Source: Shewanella amazonensis SB2B
GTDB lineage: Bacteria > Pseudomonadota > Gammaproteobacteria > Enterobacterales > Shewanellaceae
Assembly: GCF_000015245.1 (NCBI RefSeq)
Contig: NC_008700.1
Coordinates: 1,680,001 to 1,744,000, forward strand
Length of the DNA: 64,000 bases
Reading direction: 5' to 3'
Every line of letters starts with the position of its first letter. Positions within the stretch are counted from its first letter, which is position 1. This document shows positions 1 to 8,687 of this stretch, piece by piece. The translations under genes and the position numbers were made by a program. Below the pieces are notes generated by a model, which was not told the origin of the DNA, did not search any database, and saw only the letters and a program-made list of their open reading frames with translations.

Positions 1-708
1 TCCGCGGCACTGCAATTCAATTTTTGCTTCCATTGACGCGACTCTCAGGGTCTGGCGACTGCTGAAAAGGCCGCTGCTCCTGGCCGGTAACAGCTGCGAG
101 CTGTCAGACACCACCACCGAAGGGAAGGGCATTAGCTGTTCCAGCTGCAGCACGCCCTCAGCCTCTGCCAGCGGATGAAAGGGCGCCAGGGCAAACACAA
201 ACTCGAGCTGACCAATGCAATGGGTTTCAAATAGCCCCCGAGGCAGGTCGCCGTTGGCGCCAATCACCAAATCGGCACGGCGGCTGTGCAGCGCATCCCA
301 GCCGCCACCGAGCGATTCTTCCGCAAGGCTGATGTCCACTGGTACCGACAGGGCCAGAAACGCGGTTAATGCCTCCAGCAGTGGGCCCGGCGGCATGGCC
401 GTGTCCCTTGCGATGCGCAGCTCTCGCTCCCAACCTGACTCCAGCGCGGCAACTGCATCGGCGAGGCGCTGGGTGGATTGCAAAATTTCCCGCCCTTGCT
501 CAAGCACCAGTCTGCCCGCGGCCGTTAATCTGGCCCTTTGTTTTGACCTGTCGAACAAAGGGGTGCCAAATTCCTGTTCCAGCTTTTGAATTGTGTAGGT
601 GAGGGCCGAAGGCACCTTATGAAGCGATTCGGCAGCTGCAGCAAAACTTCCTTTTTTATCAATTGCATCCAGAGCTCTTAGCCCGTCCAGATCCAGTGTG
701 TTTGCCAT
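1..708 (-). CDS. LysR-family transcriptional regulator (C-terminus cut by window edge)
   Basis: Reading leftwards from an ATG at 706-708, the frame stays open for 236 codons to the window edge, so the last part of the protein is missing. The N-terminal 60 residues form the typical LysR winged helix-turn-helix: MANTLDLDGLRALDAI, then GSFAAAAESLHKVPSALTYT, then LGTPLFDR and the LTAAGR motif. The start of the substrate-binding domain follows from about residue 90. LysR proteins bind promoters, often of a divergent gene, and respond to a small effector. Here the divergent neighbour is a DoxX-pirin pair, which is the likely target (inference). The effector cannot be told from sequence. Family call is firm; target is a guess. 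Confidence 0.9.
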   Translation of the reverse strand, partial: MANTLDLDGLRALDAIDKKGSFAAAAESLHKVPSALTYTIQKLEQEFGTPLFDRSKQRARLTAAGRLVLEQGREILQSTQRLADAVAALESGWERELRIARDTAMPPGPLLEALTAFLALSVPVDISLAEESLGGGWDALHSRRADLVIGANGDLPRGLFETHCIGQLEFVFALAPFHPLAEAEGVLQLEQLMPFPSVVVSDSSQLLPARSSGLFSSRQTLRVASMEAKIELQCRG

Positions 709-720
709 AAACTCTTAATG

Positions 721-758
721 TTCAATAATTTTGAATAATTATATCGAAACATTCCGAT
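721..758. promoter_or_regulatory. Possible LysR operator region between lysR and doxX
   Basis: The AT-rich intergenic stretch holds two inverted repeats: TTCAA-N5-TTGAA at 721-735 and the imperfect ATCGAAACATTCCGAT at 743-758. LysR regulators usually bind interrupted palindromes of this size just upstream of their own gene. Placement 13-50 bp before the regulator start fits autoregulation and control of the divergent genes. This is pattern-based only. Confidence 0.35.
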
Positions 759-854
759 TTTTTCTGTGAGTCTATCGCCATAAACTAAAATTCAATCAAG
801 GCTGAGTGGAAGCTTGAGACCAATAACAGTGATTTGAAACATGAGGCACAGACT

Positions 855-1295
855 ATGAACAGCACAATCAAAAAACTTGTACAAACCCAGGACAGCATCG
901 CCCCATTGGCCCTGCGCATACCCGCCGGCATTATCTTTATGGCCCACGGTGCCCAGAAGCTCTTTGGCTGGTTTGGCGGTTACGGTATCGAAGGTACTGG
1001 ACAGTGGATGGCCTCCATAGGACTGGAGCCAGGCTGGCTGATGGCAGCCATGGCGGGCGGCGCCGAATTTTTCGGTGGTCTGGCGATTCTGCTGGGGCTG
1101 CTGACACGTCCCGCAGCGCTGGTGCTGGCCGTAACCATGGTGGTTGCCATCGTCACAGTGCATCTGGGGAATGGCCTGTTTATGGCCAATAATGGTTACG
1201 AATTTGGTCTGGCGCTGCTGGCCATGAGTGTCTCTCTGGTGCTCTCCGGCTCGGGTCGATTCGGTATCGACAGGCTGCTGCAACAAAAAGGCTGA
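855..1295 (+). CDS. DoxX family membrane protein
   Basis: A 146-residue protein with about four hydrophobic segments. It has the DoxX-type opening LALRIPAGIIFMAHGAQKLFGWFGG, split here as RIPAGIIFMAHGAQKL and FGWFGGYG, and a later GLLTRPAALVLAVTMVVA stretch. The ATG at 855 is preferred over an upstream in-frame TTG at 834 because a GAGG sequence lies about 8 bases before it. DoxX proteins are small inner-membrane proteins whose biochemical role is poorly defined; some are linked to thiol or redox stress. Nine bases separate it from the pirin gene, so the two are probably one operon, divergent from the LysR gene. Confidence 0.85.
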   Translation: MNSTIKKLVQTQDSIAPLALRIPAGIIFMAHGAQKLFGWFGGYGIEGTGQWMASIGLEPGWLMAAMAGGAEFFGGLAILLGLLTRPAALVLAVTMVVAIVTVHLGNGLFMANNGYEFGLALLAMSVSLVLSGSGRFGIDRLLQQKG

Positions 1296-1304
1296 GGAGG
1301 GGAC

Positions 1305-2000
1305 ATGATAACGCTTCGCCCGGCCAATGAGCGGGGTCAAGCCAGCCACGGCTGGCTTGACAGTTTTCACAGCTTTTCCTTCGCCGAATACTACGATCCC
1401 AACCACATGGGCTTCTCGGCACTGCGGGTTATCAACGACGATACGGTGGCACCGGGCGCCGGATTTGCGCCCCACGGCCACCGGGACATGGAGATTTTAA
1501 GCTACGTGCTGGCAGGAAACATCCGTCATCAGGACAGCGAGGGCAACATTGCCACACTGCCTGCGGGCGAGTTTCAGTTGATGTCGGCCGGTAAGGGCAT
1601 ACGTCACAGCGAGTACAACGGCTCACAAACAGAGGCGCTGAGGTTTTTGCAGATTTGGATTATTCCATCGACTCCGGGCGGTGAGCCCGGCTATCAGCAA
1701 AAGCACTTTGGCAGCCGTGAGGGGCTCACCCTGATTGCCAGCCCAGATGGGCGCGACGAGAGTTTCACTGTGCGCCAGGATGCCTGTGTCTATCAGCTGC
1801 TGCTGTCGCCGGGTCAATCCATCGCCTTGCCGCTTGGCGCGCATCGTAACGGGTATCTGCACCTGGTTGAGGGCGCCTTATCCGTCGAGGCCATGGAGAT
1901 GTCCCCGGGCGATGGCGCCAAACTGGAAGGTCTCGACAGTCCCATGGTCAGCAACACCGGTAAAGAGCCGGTGAGAGCCCTACTGTTTGAGTTACCCTGA
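1305..2000 (+). CDS. Pirin family protein (cupin, YhaK-like)
   Basis: A 231-residue bicupin protein. The opening HGWLDSFHSFSFAEYYDP and the following FGALRVINDD-like segment (here FSALRVINDD) are typical of pirins. The metal-site motif APHGHRDMEILSYVL lies at about residues 54-68, with a further MSAGKGIRHSEYN motif near residue 100. Bacterial pirins of this type resemble E. coli YhaK/YhhW; some have quercetinase activity, and others act as redox sensors. A strong GAGGAGGGG ribosome binding site fixes the start. It sits directly after the DoxX gene and probably shares its regulation by the divergent LysR protein. Confidence 0.9.
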   Translation: MITLRPANERGQASHGWLDSFHSFSFAEYYDPNHMGFSALRVINDDTVAPGAGFAPHGHRDMEILSYVLAGNIRHQDSEGNIATLPAGEFQLMSAGKGIRHSEYNGSQTEALRFLQIWIIPSTPGGEPGYQQKHFGSREGLTLIASPDGRDESFTVRQDACVYQLLLSPGQSIALPLGAHRNGYLHLVEGALSVEAMEMSPGDGAKLEGLDSPMVSNTGKEPVRALLFELP

Positions 2001-2005
2001 AATCC

Positions 2006-2034
2006 CCCCGGTCAGTCCTTGAGTCTGGCCGGGG
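2006..2034 (+). terminator. Probable terminator after the doxX-pirin operon
   Basis: A 10-bp stem CCCCGGTCAG / CTGGCCGGGG (one T-G pair) begins 5 bases after the pirin stop codon. The T-tract that follows is weak, so termination may be partial. Confidence 0.5.
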
Positions 2035-2170
2035 TGTCGTTTATGTTCTCTCTGGGGGCTGTGTTACTTCGTCATCAATGCAAACTGGTTTGCCAGGCTC
2101 CTTCAGACCCGTCTTTGCCCATTCCTCAATAACCCCAGGGTGTGAGAGTTCATCAGGGAGCTGTGAACCT

Positions 2171-2764
2171 ATGTCATCTGTTTTGCTGCTGTTTGCCCAT
2201 CCATCGCAACATAAATCGGAAGTGTGCATGCCCATGTACCGGGTTGCCCAGTCTGTTCCCGGCGTGACCTGTGTGGATCTCTATGCCGATTACCCCACAT
2301 TTAACATCGACATTGTCACAGAGCAGCAGCGTCTTGCCGCCCATCAAGGGGTTATCTGGCTTTTTCCGCTTTATTGGTATTCCACCCCCGCCATCCTAAA
2401 GGAATGGCAGGATCTGGTGCTTGAGTATGGTTTTGCCTATGGCCCGGGTGGGACAAAGCTGCACGGGAAATCCCTGCTCTGCGCCCTGAGTGCGGGTGGC
2501 AGCGAAGGTTCATATTGTGCCGAGGGTTACAATCATTTTGGCCTGAGACAACTCTTGTCGCCCATCGAGCAGACCGCGTCCCTTATCGGCATGGACTACC
2601 TGCCACCTTTTGCGCTCTTTGGAGCCCGCTCGGCGGTGGAGGAGGGGCGGCTAGGGCCCCATCTCGCGCGGTGGCGACAGCTGCTGGAAGCGCTGGTGGC
2701 TGGTGAAATACCGGATACCGCTTGTGGGGCTGGGGTACCGGCAAAGCGGGAGACCTTGTCATGA
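2171..2764 (+). CDS. KefF/KefG-like NAD(P)H oxidoreductase, ancillary subunit of potassium efflux
   Basis: A 197-residue flavodoxin-fold protein of the NQO1/modulator-of-drug-activity type. It opens with SSVLLLFAHPSQHKSEV (FMN phosphate loop region) and has the conserved VIWLFPLYWYSTPAILKEWQD near residue 75, then GKSLLCALSAGGSEGSY. In E. coli, KefG and KefF are such proteins and activate KefB and KefC. The start at 2171 was chosen because homology begins there; the frame is open further upstream without family similarity. Its stop overlaps the start of the antiporter gene as ATGA, so the two are translationally coupled. KefF versus KefG cannot be decided from sequence alone. Confidence 0.88.
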   Translation: MSSVLLLFAHPSQHKSEVCMPMYRVAQSVPGVTCVDLYADYPTFNIDIVTEQQRLAAHQGVIWLFPLYWYSTPAILKEWQDLVLEYGFAYGPGGTKLHGKSLLCALSAGGSEGSYCAEGYNHFGLRQLLSPIEQTASLIGMDYLPPFALFGARSAVEEGRLGPHLARWRQLLEALVAGEIPDTACGAGVPAKRETLS

Positions 2765-4686
2765 CCGGGATTTTTCTGCAGGCCTTTGTTTACCTGCTTG
2801 CGGCTGTGCTTGCGGTGCCCCTTGCCAAACGTTTGGGGCTGGGCTCTGTGCTCGGTTACCTGGTTGCCGGTGTGGCCATTGGGCCTTTGTTGGGGCTGGT
2901 TGGTCAGGAAACTCAAAGTATTCAGCATTTTGCCGAATTCGGTGTGGTGCTGATGCTGTTTCTGGTGGGGTTGGAGCTCGACGCCAAACAGCTGTGGCAG
3001 ATGCGCCAGCGGCTCCTGGGCCTGGGTGGTTTGCAGGTGCTGCTGACCACGGGCGCAGTGGCGGGCCTGGCGCTGATTTTGAACCAGCCGTGGCAGATAG
3101 CGCTGGCCCTTGGAATGATCTTTGCCATGTCCTCCACCGCCATCGTGCTGCAATCCTTCAACGAGAAGGGACTGGCTAAAACTGAAGGTGGTCGCGGTGG
3201 TTTTTCGGTGCTCCTGTTTCAGGACATTGCGGTTATTCCGATTCTGGCGATATTGCCGCTGTTGGCCCTCAGCGCCCCGCAGCTCGATGCCGGCCATGAG
3301 GATATGTCGCTGGTGGCTGGTTTGCCCGCTTGGGCAAATGCGCTGGTGGTGCTTGGCGCCATCGCTGCCGTGGTGTTTGGCGGTCGCTTTTTAACAAGGC
3401 CACTCTTTGGATACGTGGCGCGTTCAGGGCTCAGGGAAGTCTTCACTGCGGCGGCGCTGATGATGGTGATTGGTATTGCCGCGCTCATGAGTCTGGTGGG
3501 ACTGTCGCCTGCGCTGGGAACCTTTCTGGCGGGAGTGGTACTCGCCAGCAGTGAGTTTCGCCATGAACTCGAGTCCACCATCGAGCCCTTCAAGGGGCTG
3601 TTGTTGGGGCTCTTTTTTATCACTGTGGGCGCGGGTATCGATTTTGAGATGCTGCTGTCGCAGTTTGCGCTGGTGCTGGGGCTGGCATTGGGCGTGATGG
3701 TGATAAAGGCGCTGGTGCTCCTGCTGCTGGCAAAGATTTTCCGTCTATCCGGCTCTGACAAGTGGCTGTTTGCGCTGTCGCTGGCACAGGCCGGGGAATT
3801 TGGCTTTGTGCTGCTGGGCTACAGTCAGCAACAGGGTATCTTTGGCAGCGAGCTTGGCGGGCTTCTTTCCATGGTGGTGGCCCTCAGTATGTTTTTAACC
3901 CCGGGGCTCTTTATCCTGTATGAACGGATTATCCTGCCGAGAGTGACCCGCAGTACCAATGAACGTGAAGCCGATACCATAGATGAGCAGGGGCCGGTGA
4001 TCATTGCGGGCATAGGCCGCTTTGGGCAGATAGTTAACCGCCTTTTGCGGGCCAACGGGGTGAAAACCGTGGTACTCGACCGCGAATATGCCCAGGTGGA
4101 ACGACTGCGTGAAATCGAGATGAAGAGCTTTTTCGGGGATGTGAGTAACCCGGAGCTTTTACATACCGCGGGTATTGAGTCGGCCAAGATGCTGGTGGTG
4201 GCCATCGATGATGTGGAAGGGGCCACAGCGCTTGTGCGCCACGTTCGCCAACAATATCCGCAGGTGGCTATTCTGGCCCGGGCCTTTGACAGAGGGCACT
4301 TTTATGCGCTGACCGAAGCCGGTGCCGACTGGGTGGTGAGCGAGAGCTTCTACTCGGCGCTTAACATGGGAGGCGAGGCGCTGATACGCCTTGGTATGCA
4401 TCCCTTTGCCGCCGAGCAGCGCAAAACGGCTATGGTGGAGCGGGAAAAAGCCCATGCAAGCGAGCTCTATGACGCCTGGCTTGAGGTGCGGGATAATATC
4501 GACCGCCGCGAGCGCTATTTGAAGTTATTCATCAAGTTGGAGGAGGCGCTCAAGGAGGATATGGGTAAGGACAGGATGGATGGCCATAGCCGCAGCTTGA
4601 GTGGCTGGACACCGCCGCCCAAGGGGTATGACAAGGCGTTGGCTGAGCAGGAGGAGAGCATGCGCCCTCAAGGTGCAAAGGATTGA
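2761..4686 (+). CDS. Kef-type glutathione-gated K+/H+ antiporter (KefB/KefC)
   Basis: A 641-residue inner-membrane protein of the CPA2 antiporter family. The first ~390 residues contain about 12 hydrophobic segments, with the KefB/C-like pieces LGSVLGYLVAGVAIGP and FGVVLMLFLVGLEL. A TrkA-N/RCK nucleotide-binding domain starts near residue 405 with the Rossmann motif GPVIIAGIGRFGQIV and continues with SFFGDVSNPELL. A charged tail ends the protein. Such systems release potassium to acidify the cytoplasm during electrophile stress and are held closed by glutathione (family knowledge). The ATG at 2761 overlaps the stop of the ancillary gene. KefB is favoured over KefC only because the partner lies directly upstream, which does not discriminate. 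Confidence 0.9.
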   Translation: MTGIFLQAFVYLLAAVLAVPLAKRLGLGSVLGYLVAGVAIGPLLGLVGQETQSIQHFAEFGVVLMLFLVGLELDAKQLWQMRQRLLGLGGLQVLLTTGAVAGLALILNQPWQIALALGMIFAMSSTAIVLQSFNEKGLAKTEGGRGGFSVLLFQDIAVIPILAILPLLALSAPQLDAGHEDMSLVAGLPAWANALVVLGAIAAVVFGGRFLTRPLFGYVARSGLREVFTAAALMMVIGIAALMSLVGLSPALGTFLAGVVLASSEFRHELESTIEPFKGLLLGLFFITVGAGIDFEMLLSQFALVLGLALGVMVIKALVLLLLAKIFRLSGSDKWLFALSLAQAGEFGFVLLGYSQQQGIFGSELGGLLSMVVALSMFLTPGLFILYERIILPRVTRSTNEREADTIDEQGPVIIAGIGRFGQIVNRLLRANGVKTVVLDREYAQVERLREIEMKSFFGDVSNPELLHTAGIESAKMLVVAIDDVEGATALVRHVRQQYPQVAILARAFDRGHFYALTEAGADWVVSESFYSALNMGGEALIRLGMHPFAAEQRKTAMVEREKAHASELYDAWLEVRDNIDRRERYLKLFIKLEEALKEDMGKDRMDGHSRSLSGWTPPPKGYDKALAEQEESMRPQGAKD

Positions 4687-4724
4687 TGTGGGTTGGGCAA
4701 GTGATGCCCGGGCCTTAACACAAG

Positions 4725-4749
4725 AAAGCCGGACTCAGTCCGGCTTTTT
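4725..4749 (+). terminator. Rho-independent terminator after the kef pair
   Basis: Perfect inverted repeat AAAGCCGGACT / AGTCCGGCTTT with five T residues. It lies 38 bases after the antiporter stop and overlaps the last codon of the convergent DUF1415 gene, so it may serve both strands. Confidence 0.85.
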
Positions 4750-5295
4750 GCATTCTTGCAGGAGGCGCAAAAAAAACTCGCTGCCCTTGCGACGGGCAAA
4801 GGCGATATTGCGCTCGGGGATGCTTTCGGGCTCGTTGTAGCTCGCCAGCGCCGCCGCCATGCCTTCTTCGCGGATGATATGCAGCGTGGGATAGGGCGCG
4901 CGGTTGGTGAAATTGGCCGGGTCATCCTGTGGCTCGCCGTCAAAACAGTAGTCAGGATGAAAGCTTGCCAGCTGATAGGTGCCCTCATAGCCTTCTTCAA
5001 CCAGTAAGTCTTCTGCTATGCCGAGCAGGTCCAGATAGAGGTAAAAACCCTCAAAACCCCGTGGCAGGATAAAGAGGCTGGTTTCCACCTCGGGGTGTGC
5101 ATCAAGAAACTGACATTCGTCCAGCAAGGCTTGCAGCACCAACTCCATGCGGGTTTCGTTGCACACCTGATAGCGGATACTGTTTCGCTCCACTTCGCGG
5201 CGGGCGAATGGGCAAATATTGTATTTCATGATCACCTTGGTGACCCAGGCGCGGGTCTCATCGGTGATGGCCTGAATTTCCTGCTGTTCGGACAT
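4735..5295 (-). CDS. DUF1415 family protein
   Basis: A 186-residue soluble protein matching the DUF1415 family by its overall pattern: an N-terminal TRAWVTKVIMKYNICPFA segment with a conserved Cys, LFILPRGFEGFYLYLDLLG in the middle, and the C-terminal HPDYCFDGEPQDDPANF, RAPYPTLHIIREE and IPERNIAF motifs. The conserved Cys, His and Asp residues suggest metal or substrate binding, but no function is established. The ATG at 5295 was chosen because the 23 residues encoded upstream in frame look non-coding. It is convergent with the kef operon. Confidence 0.82.
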   Translation of the reverse strand: MSEQQEIQAITDETRAWVTKVIMKYNICPFARREVERNSIRYQVCNETRMELVLQALLDECQFLDAHPEVETSLFILPRGFEGFYLYLDLLGIAEDLLVEEGYEGTYQLASFHPDYCFDGEPQDDPANFTNRAPYPTLHIIREEGMAAALASYNEPESIPERNIAFARRKGSEFFLRLLQECKKPD

Positions 5296-5370
5296 CTCGG
5301 GTGGTCTCTTGGTGGCTCGGTTTTGCTCGTTGGTCGCACATGGTAGAAACCCTGCTGCCAACACGCAAAT

Positions 5371-5398
5371 AAAAAAGCAGCCCGGCGGCTGCTTTTTT
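5371..5398 (-). terminator. Terminator of the TonB-dependent receptor gene
   Basis: Perfect 12-bp stem AAAAAAGCAGCC / GGCTGCTTTTTT with a four-base loop. It lies 38 bases beyond the stop codon of the leftward receptor gene. Because both flanks carry A6 and T6, it would work in either direction. Confidence 0.88.
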
Positions 5399-5436
5399 CA
5401 GTCAAGCGAAGATGTGGACAAAGACTCAGACTGGGC

Positions 5437-7578
5437 TTAGAAGGACCACTTCAGCCCCATATTCACCGTGGTACCCAGCCCCTTGGTGTTATATCCGGGG
5501 AAGGTAAAGGCCTGAGAACGGGCCGAGTAGTAGTCTTCGTTCAGCAGGTTTTCTACCCCGAGGGTAAAGAGCAGTTGATCGACACGATAATTACCGGCCA
5601 GATTGAGTAGCGAATAGCTTTCCACCGGTCCCTGGCTGCCGCTGTACTGACCATTGACCGGCTCGAAGCGTTTGCGATCGCCCACATGCAGCCAGGTCAG
5701 CGACACACTGCTGTTATCAGTGGTGGCCCAGTCAAGATAGGCGGCAAACTTGGGTGGGGTGATGGCCTGGCCATCCAGATAAATATCCTGATCAGTATCC
5801 TTACCTTCCATCCAGCTGTAATTCGCGCCGAGGGTCAGCTCATCATTCACGTCATAGCTGGCCGCAAGCTCTATCCCTTTGATTTCCTGAGGCGCACGCA
5901 CAGGTTCATAAATGCCGCTGGCGGGATTCAGCACGGTACGGGTGCCAAGCTCTGACTTGCTCAGGAAAACCGCTGCTGAGTAGCTGAATGCCTCCCAATG
6001 GCCGTCGAAACCGGCTTCGTAATTATCAATGAGTGCCGCCTGTGACTGAATTTTTGCCAGGTCGTCCACCGTAGCGGTACGCAGCAGCAAGCCCAGATCC
6101 GATATATCCGCACCCTGTGAAAAACTGATAAAAGGACTGAAAACGGTCGAGCCTTTATATCTGAGCCCGATATTGTAGGTGTTGGCATCAAACTCAAGCT
6201 CACCGCCTTTTACCGCAACGGGGGTAGAGCACTGGGTTGCTGTACGGCACAGGCGCAGGGTCTGGTAGTCGTCCACTTCAATGGCCATCTGATCCCGGCG
6301 TACACCGGCCTTGAGCACCCAATCTTCGGCAAACAGCCATTTGGCCTGCAGATAGAAGGCGAGATTCTGCATGTCCATCTCGGGCACCCACATACGGCCA
6401 TCCACCAAGGGCTGGCTGGATACATCCTGCAGATAGTCAATGCCATAGAGTAAATCCAGCTCGGTATCGCCCAGGGTGAAATCCGAGTTGAAGTTGGCGC
6501 GAACACCACGTTTTTCAGAGCGAATGATGGACTGACCGCCATCAAGTCCCTGCTCGGGATTGGCAAGTGTCAGGCTGTAAAAGAAGACGTTTTCGATTTT
6601 CTGACCATAGGCATCTATGGCGAGGCGGGTATTGTCGAACAGCGCCAGGTCCTCGTACTTCACCATCAGATTATGGTTTCCATCGACTCCCTGTGGCTCC
6701 CCGAGGATGAGAGTGTCGGGACCGGCTTCTATGGCGTAGGTTTTCTGACCACTGTTGACGCTGCCGGTGACATCCACCATGCGGGCGTCCTGTGCAGAGC
6801 TGAAGTAGTTGTACGTTAATTGCAGCGATTTTTCATCGTCGAAATTGAAATGGAATTTGGTAAAGAGGTTGTCCGTGGTGGTTTCTGACAGCCCGTACAC
6901 CAGGCCAGGGACATCGCCTTCGGCATCCCGCTGCAGACCATAGTCATCACGGCTGGCGCTGATGAGATAGCCCAGCTGTCCCACACTGCCATTGAGCGCG
7001 CCTTCAACCCGGCTGCCAACACTGTCTTCAAATTTTACCGCACTGAAACGGCTGGACACGCCCAGGACGCCACCAATAGCGCCATCGGCCCCCGGTTTTT
7101 TGGTGATGTAGTTGATAATGCCGCCGGCCGCGCCATTGCCATAGATGGAGGTCGCTCCCTTGATGACTTCCACCCGCTCAATGGCGTTCATGTCGATGGA
7201 GCGAATGTCCAGCGAGCCGTTTCGCAGGGGCGTGGATTGAGGCACTCCGTCAATCAAAATCAGCGCTTTACGGCCGCGAAGGGTTTGGCCGGCGTTGCTG
7301 GAGGTACCGGTGGCGGGCGACATGCCAGGAACGCGGGTTGCCAGCATGTTTTGCAATTCAGAGCTGATGCTCATCTCTGTAGCGAGGGTCTTGCTGTCAA
7401 TGAGGGTGACAGAGGAAGGCACCTCGTCAAGGCGTTCAGGTACCCGGCTGCCGGTGACTATCATGCGTTCAATGGCGATAGTGTCAGGGGAGGTGGTATC
7501 TTTCACCTCGGCAAAGGCAGGTGCAGCGGTGAGGGCCATCAAGGGAGAGAGCGCAATGGCAACTGGGGATAACTTCAT
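5437..7578 (-). CDS. TonB-dependent outer-membrane receptor, ferric-siderophore/iron type
   Basis: A 713-residue outer-membrane receptor. Residues 1-23 are a signal peptide ending ALTAAPAFA. A TonB-box-like stretch (IERMIVTGSR) comes next, then the plug domain with ALILIDGVPQS, IERVEVIKGATSIYGNGA and AGGIINYITKKPG. The rest is a 22-strand-type beta barrel with the family ending GLGTTVNMGLKWSF, closing in Phe. Receptors of this form import iron chelates using TonB/ExbB/ExbD. No siderophore biosynthesis or esterase gene lies nearby, so the ligand is unknown. A Fur-box-like site sits just upstream, supporting iron control. A strong terminator follows, so it is probably a single-gene unit. Confidence 0.92.
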   Translation of the reverse strand: MKLSPVAIALSPLMALTAAPAFAEVKDTTSPDTIAIERMIVTGSRVPERLDEVPSSVTLIDSKTLATEMSISSELQNMLATRVPGMSPATGTSSNAGQTLRGRKALILIDGVPQSTPLRNGSLDIRSIDMNAIERVEVIKGATSIYGNGAAGGIINYITKKPGADGAIGGVLGVSSRFSAVKFEDSVGSRVEGALNGSVGQLGYLISASRDDYGLQRDAEGDVPGLVYGLSETTTDNLFTKFHFNFDDEKSLQLTYNYFSSAQDARMVDVTGSVNSGQKTYAIEAGPDTLILGEPQGVDGNHNLMVKYEDLALFDNTRLAIDAYGQKIENVFFYSLTLANPEQGLDGGQSIIRSEKRGVRANFNSDFTLGDTELDLLYGIDYLQDVSSQPLVDGRMWVPEMDMQNLAFYLQAKWLFAEDWVLKAGVRRDQMAIEVDDYQTLRLCRTATQCSTPVAVKGGELEFDANTYNIGLRYKGSTVFSPFISFSQGADISDLGLLLRTATVDDLAKIQSQAALIDNYEAGFDGHWEAFSYSAAVFLSKSELGTRTVLNPASGIYEPVRAPQEIKGIELAASYDVNDELTLGANYSWMEGKDTDQDIYLDGQAITPPKFAAYLDWATTDNSSVSLTWLHVGDRKRFEPVNGQYSGSQGPVESYSLLNLAGNYRVDQLLFTLGVENLLNEDYYSARSQAFTFPGYNTKGLGTTVNMGLKWSF

Positions 7579-7609
7579 TATTTTCAGTCCTTGGTCATAC
7601 TTTAGTTTT

Positions 7610-7628
7610 GATAATGATAATTACTCTC
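7610..7628 (-). promoter_or_regulatory. Fur-box-like site upstream of the iron receptor
   Basis: The sequence GATAATGATAATTACTC, 32 bases before the receptor start, closely follows the 19-bp Fur consensus built from GATAAT repeats. The left half matches fully and the right half partly. Position and target gene type both support Fur repression by iron. Confidence 0.7.
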
Positions 7629-7830
7629 AATGGTGAATTCAGATTATTTACATATGTATTAATTTTGTTAACTTGCGGCGCCAAGAACCCCGCCGTGAAA
7701 GTAAACTTTTGCTGACTGGTAATCTTCTGTGAGCGATATAAGCTTTTGGAGGCAACCTCTGGGGCACCGGCGCTCAGGCTTATGCCATAATCAGGCTGTT
7801 TTGATTGGTTATTTCAGGAGGAAATATCTC

Positions 7831-8274
7831 ATGAACTTCAGAGTTTCATCGTTACTGGCTGTCAGCCTGTCGCTGTGTGGTGCGCTGTTTGCCAATGCTG
7901 CACTGGCCGATGACTGGTTTAAAATCGCCGATAAGGTGGTGGACTATAAATCGGAAACCGATGAGGTCACCCCGAAATTTGACGAGAAAAATGTTACCCA
8001 TATCAGGCTTGTTTGCACTCAGGGCACGGTTAACCTGCATAAGATCGTGCTGCACATGAGTGATGGTTCCGATAAAGAGGTGGATAACCTCGGCGTGCTC
8101 ACCGATGGTATGTCCAGTCGGGTGATCAGTGTGCCCAAGGGGGACGCCAAGCTGAAAAAAATCTCCCTTAAATACGACTCTGTGGGCAGCAAGGAAATGG
8201 CGCTGCTTGGACTGTCGAAAAAAGCCCATGTGGATGTGATGGGCAAGGATGATGACAAAGATAAATCGGAATGA
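7831..8274 (+). CDS. Small secreted protein, DUF2541-like
   Basis: A 147-residue exported protein. Residues 1-26 are a signal peptide with hydrophobic core SSLLAVSLSLCGALFA and probable cleavage after ALA. The mature part is a compact, beta-rich domain (WFKIADKVVDYKSETDEV, THIRLVCTQGTVNLHKIVLH, SSRVISVPKG) and a highly charged tail ending DDDKDKSE. The pattern resembles the DUF2541 family of small periplasmic proteins, which has no settled function. A perfect AGGAGG lies 9 bases before the ATG. It has its own 250-bp upstream region and is divergent from the iron receptor. I am fairly sure it is a real gene, less sure of the family. Confidence 0.75.
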   Translation: MNFRVSSLLAVSLSLCGALFANAALADDWFKIADKVVDYKSETDEVTPKFDEKNVTHIRLVCTQGTVNLHKIVLHMSDGSDKEVDNLGVLTDGMSSRVISVPKGDAKLKKISLKYDSVGSKEMALLGLSKKAHVDVMGKDDDKDKSE

Positions 8275-8327
8275 ACCAACGCCCGATTGCCGGTGTTTTG
8301 TTTAAGTTTGTAATATCGATTTCCTGC

Positions 8328-8355
8328 TCTCAGCCTGCCACCTGGCTGGCTGAGA
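8328..8355. other. Hairpin 50 bp after the small secreted protein gene
   Basis: Stem TCTCAGCC-T-GCCA / TGGC-T-GGCTGAGA, 12 pairs with one T-T mismatch. No T-run follows, so it may be a Rho-dependent end, an mRNA 3' stabiliser, or nothing. The rest of the gene-free stretch 8275-8783 shows only the operator at 8688 and an AT-rich promoter-like zone. Confidence 0.35.
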
Positions 8356-8687
8356 CTTGTAAGTTCTGCTCATCAAAGTGTGTTGAAGCGCAATCCGGGG
8401 CGCCGCGGGCATGCCGACGCCATACTCACAGCCCGCTACAGTTTATAATGCGTACTGCTTTTTCATGCTTCTTCACCTGAATACTCAGGATGCTGTTTCT
8501 GTTCTGCAAATAAAGCGTTTCTGCCGGTACCAGGCTGGCTTTCCCCGCATACCCCTTATTCTGCTGCTTTTCTAACGCCTTCAGTTACTCGTTCAACTCT
8601 CTCCAGGCAGCGCTTTCAGACGATTTCCTTCTGCGGCTAAATAAAAATCTGGTTGATCTTTACATAACCTTTACTTATTTTATACAA

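Noticed and set aside
792..1481. 229-codon minus-strand frame across doxX and pirin
   Set aside because: Spans two real genes and the gap between them; composition typical of antisense shadows.
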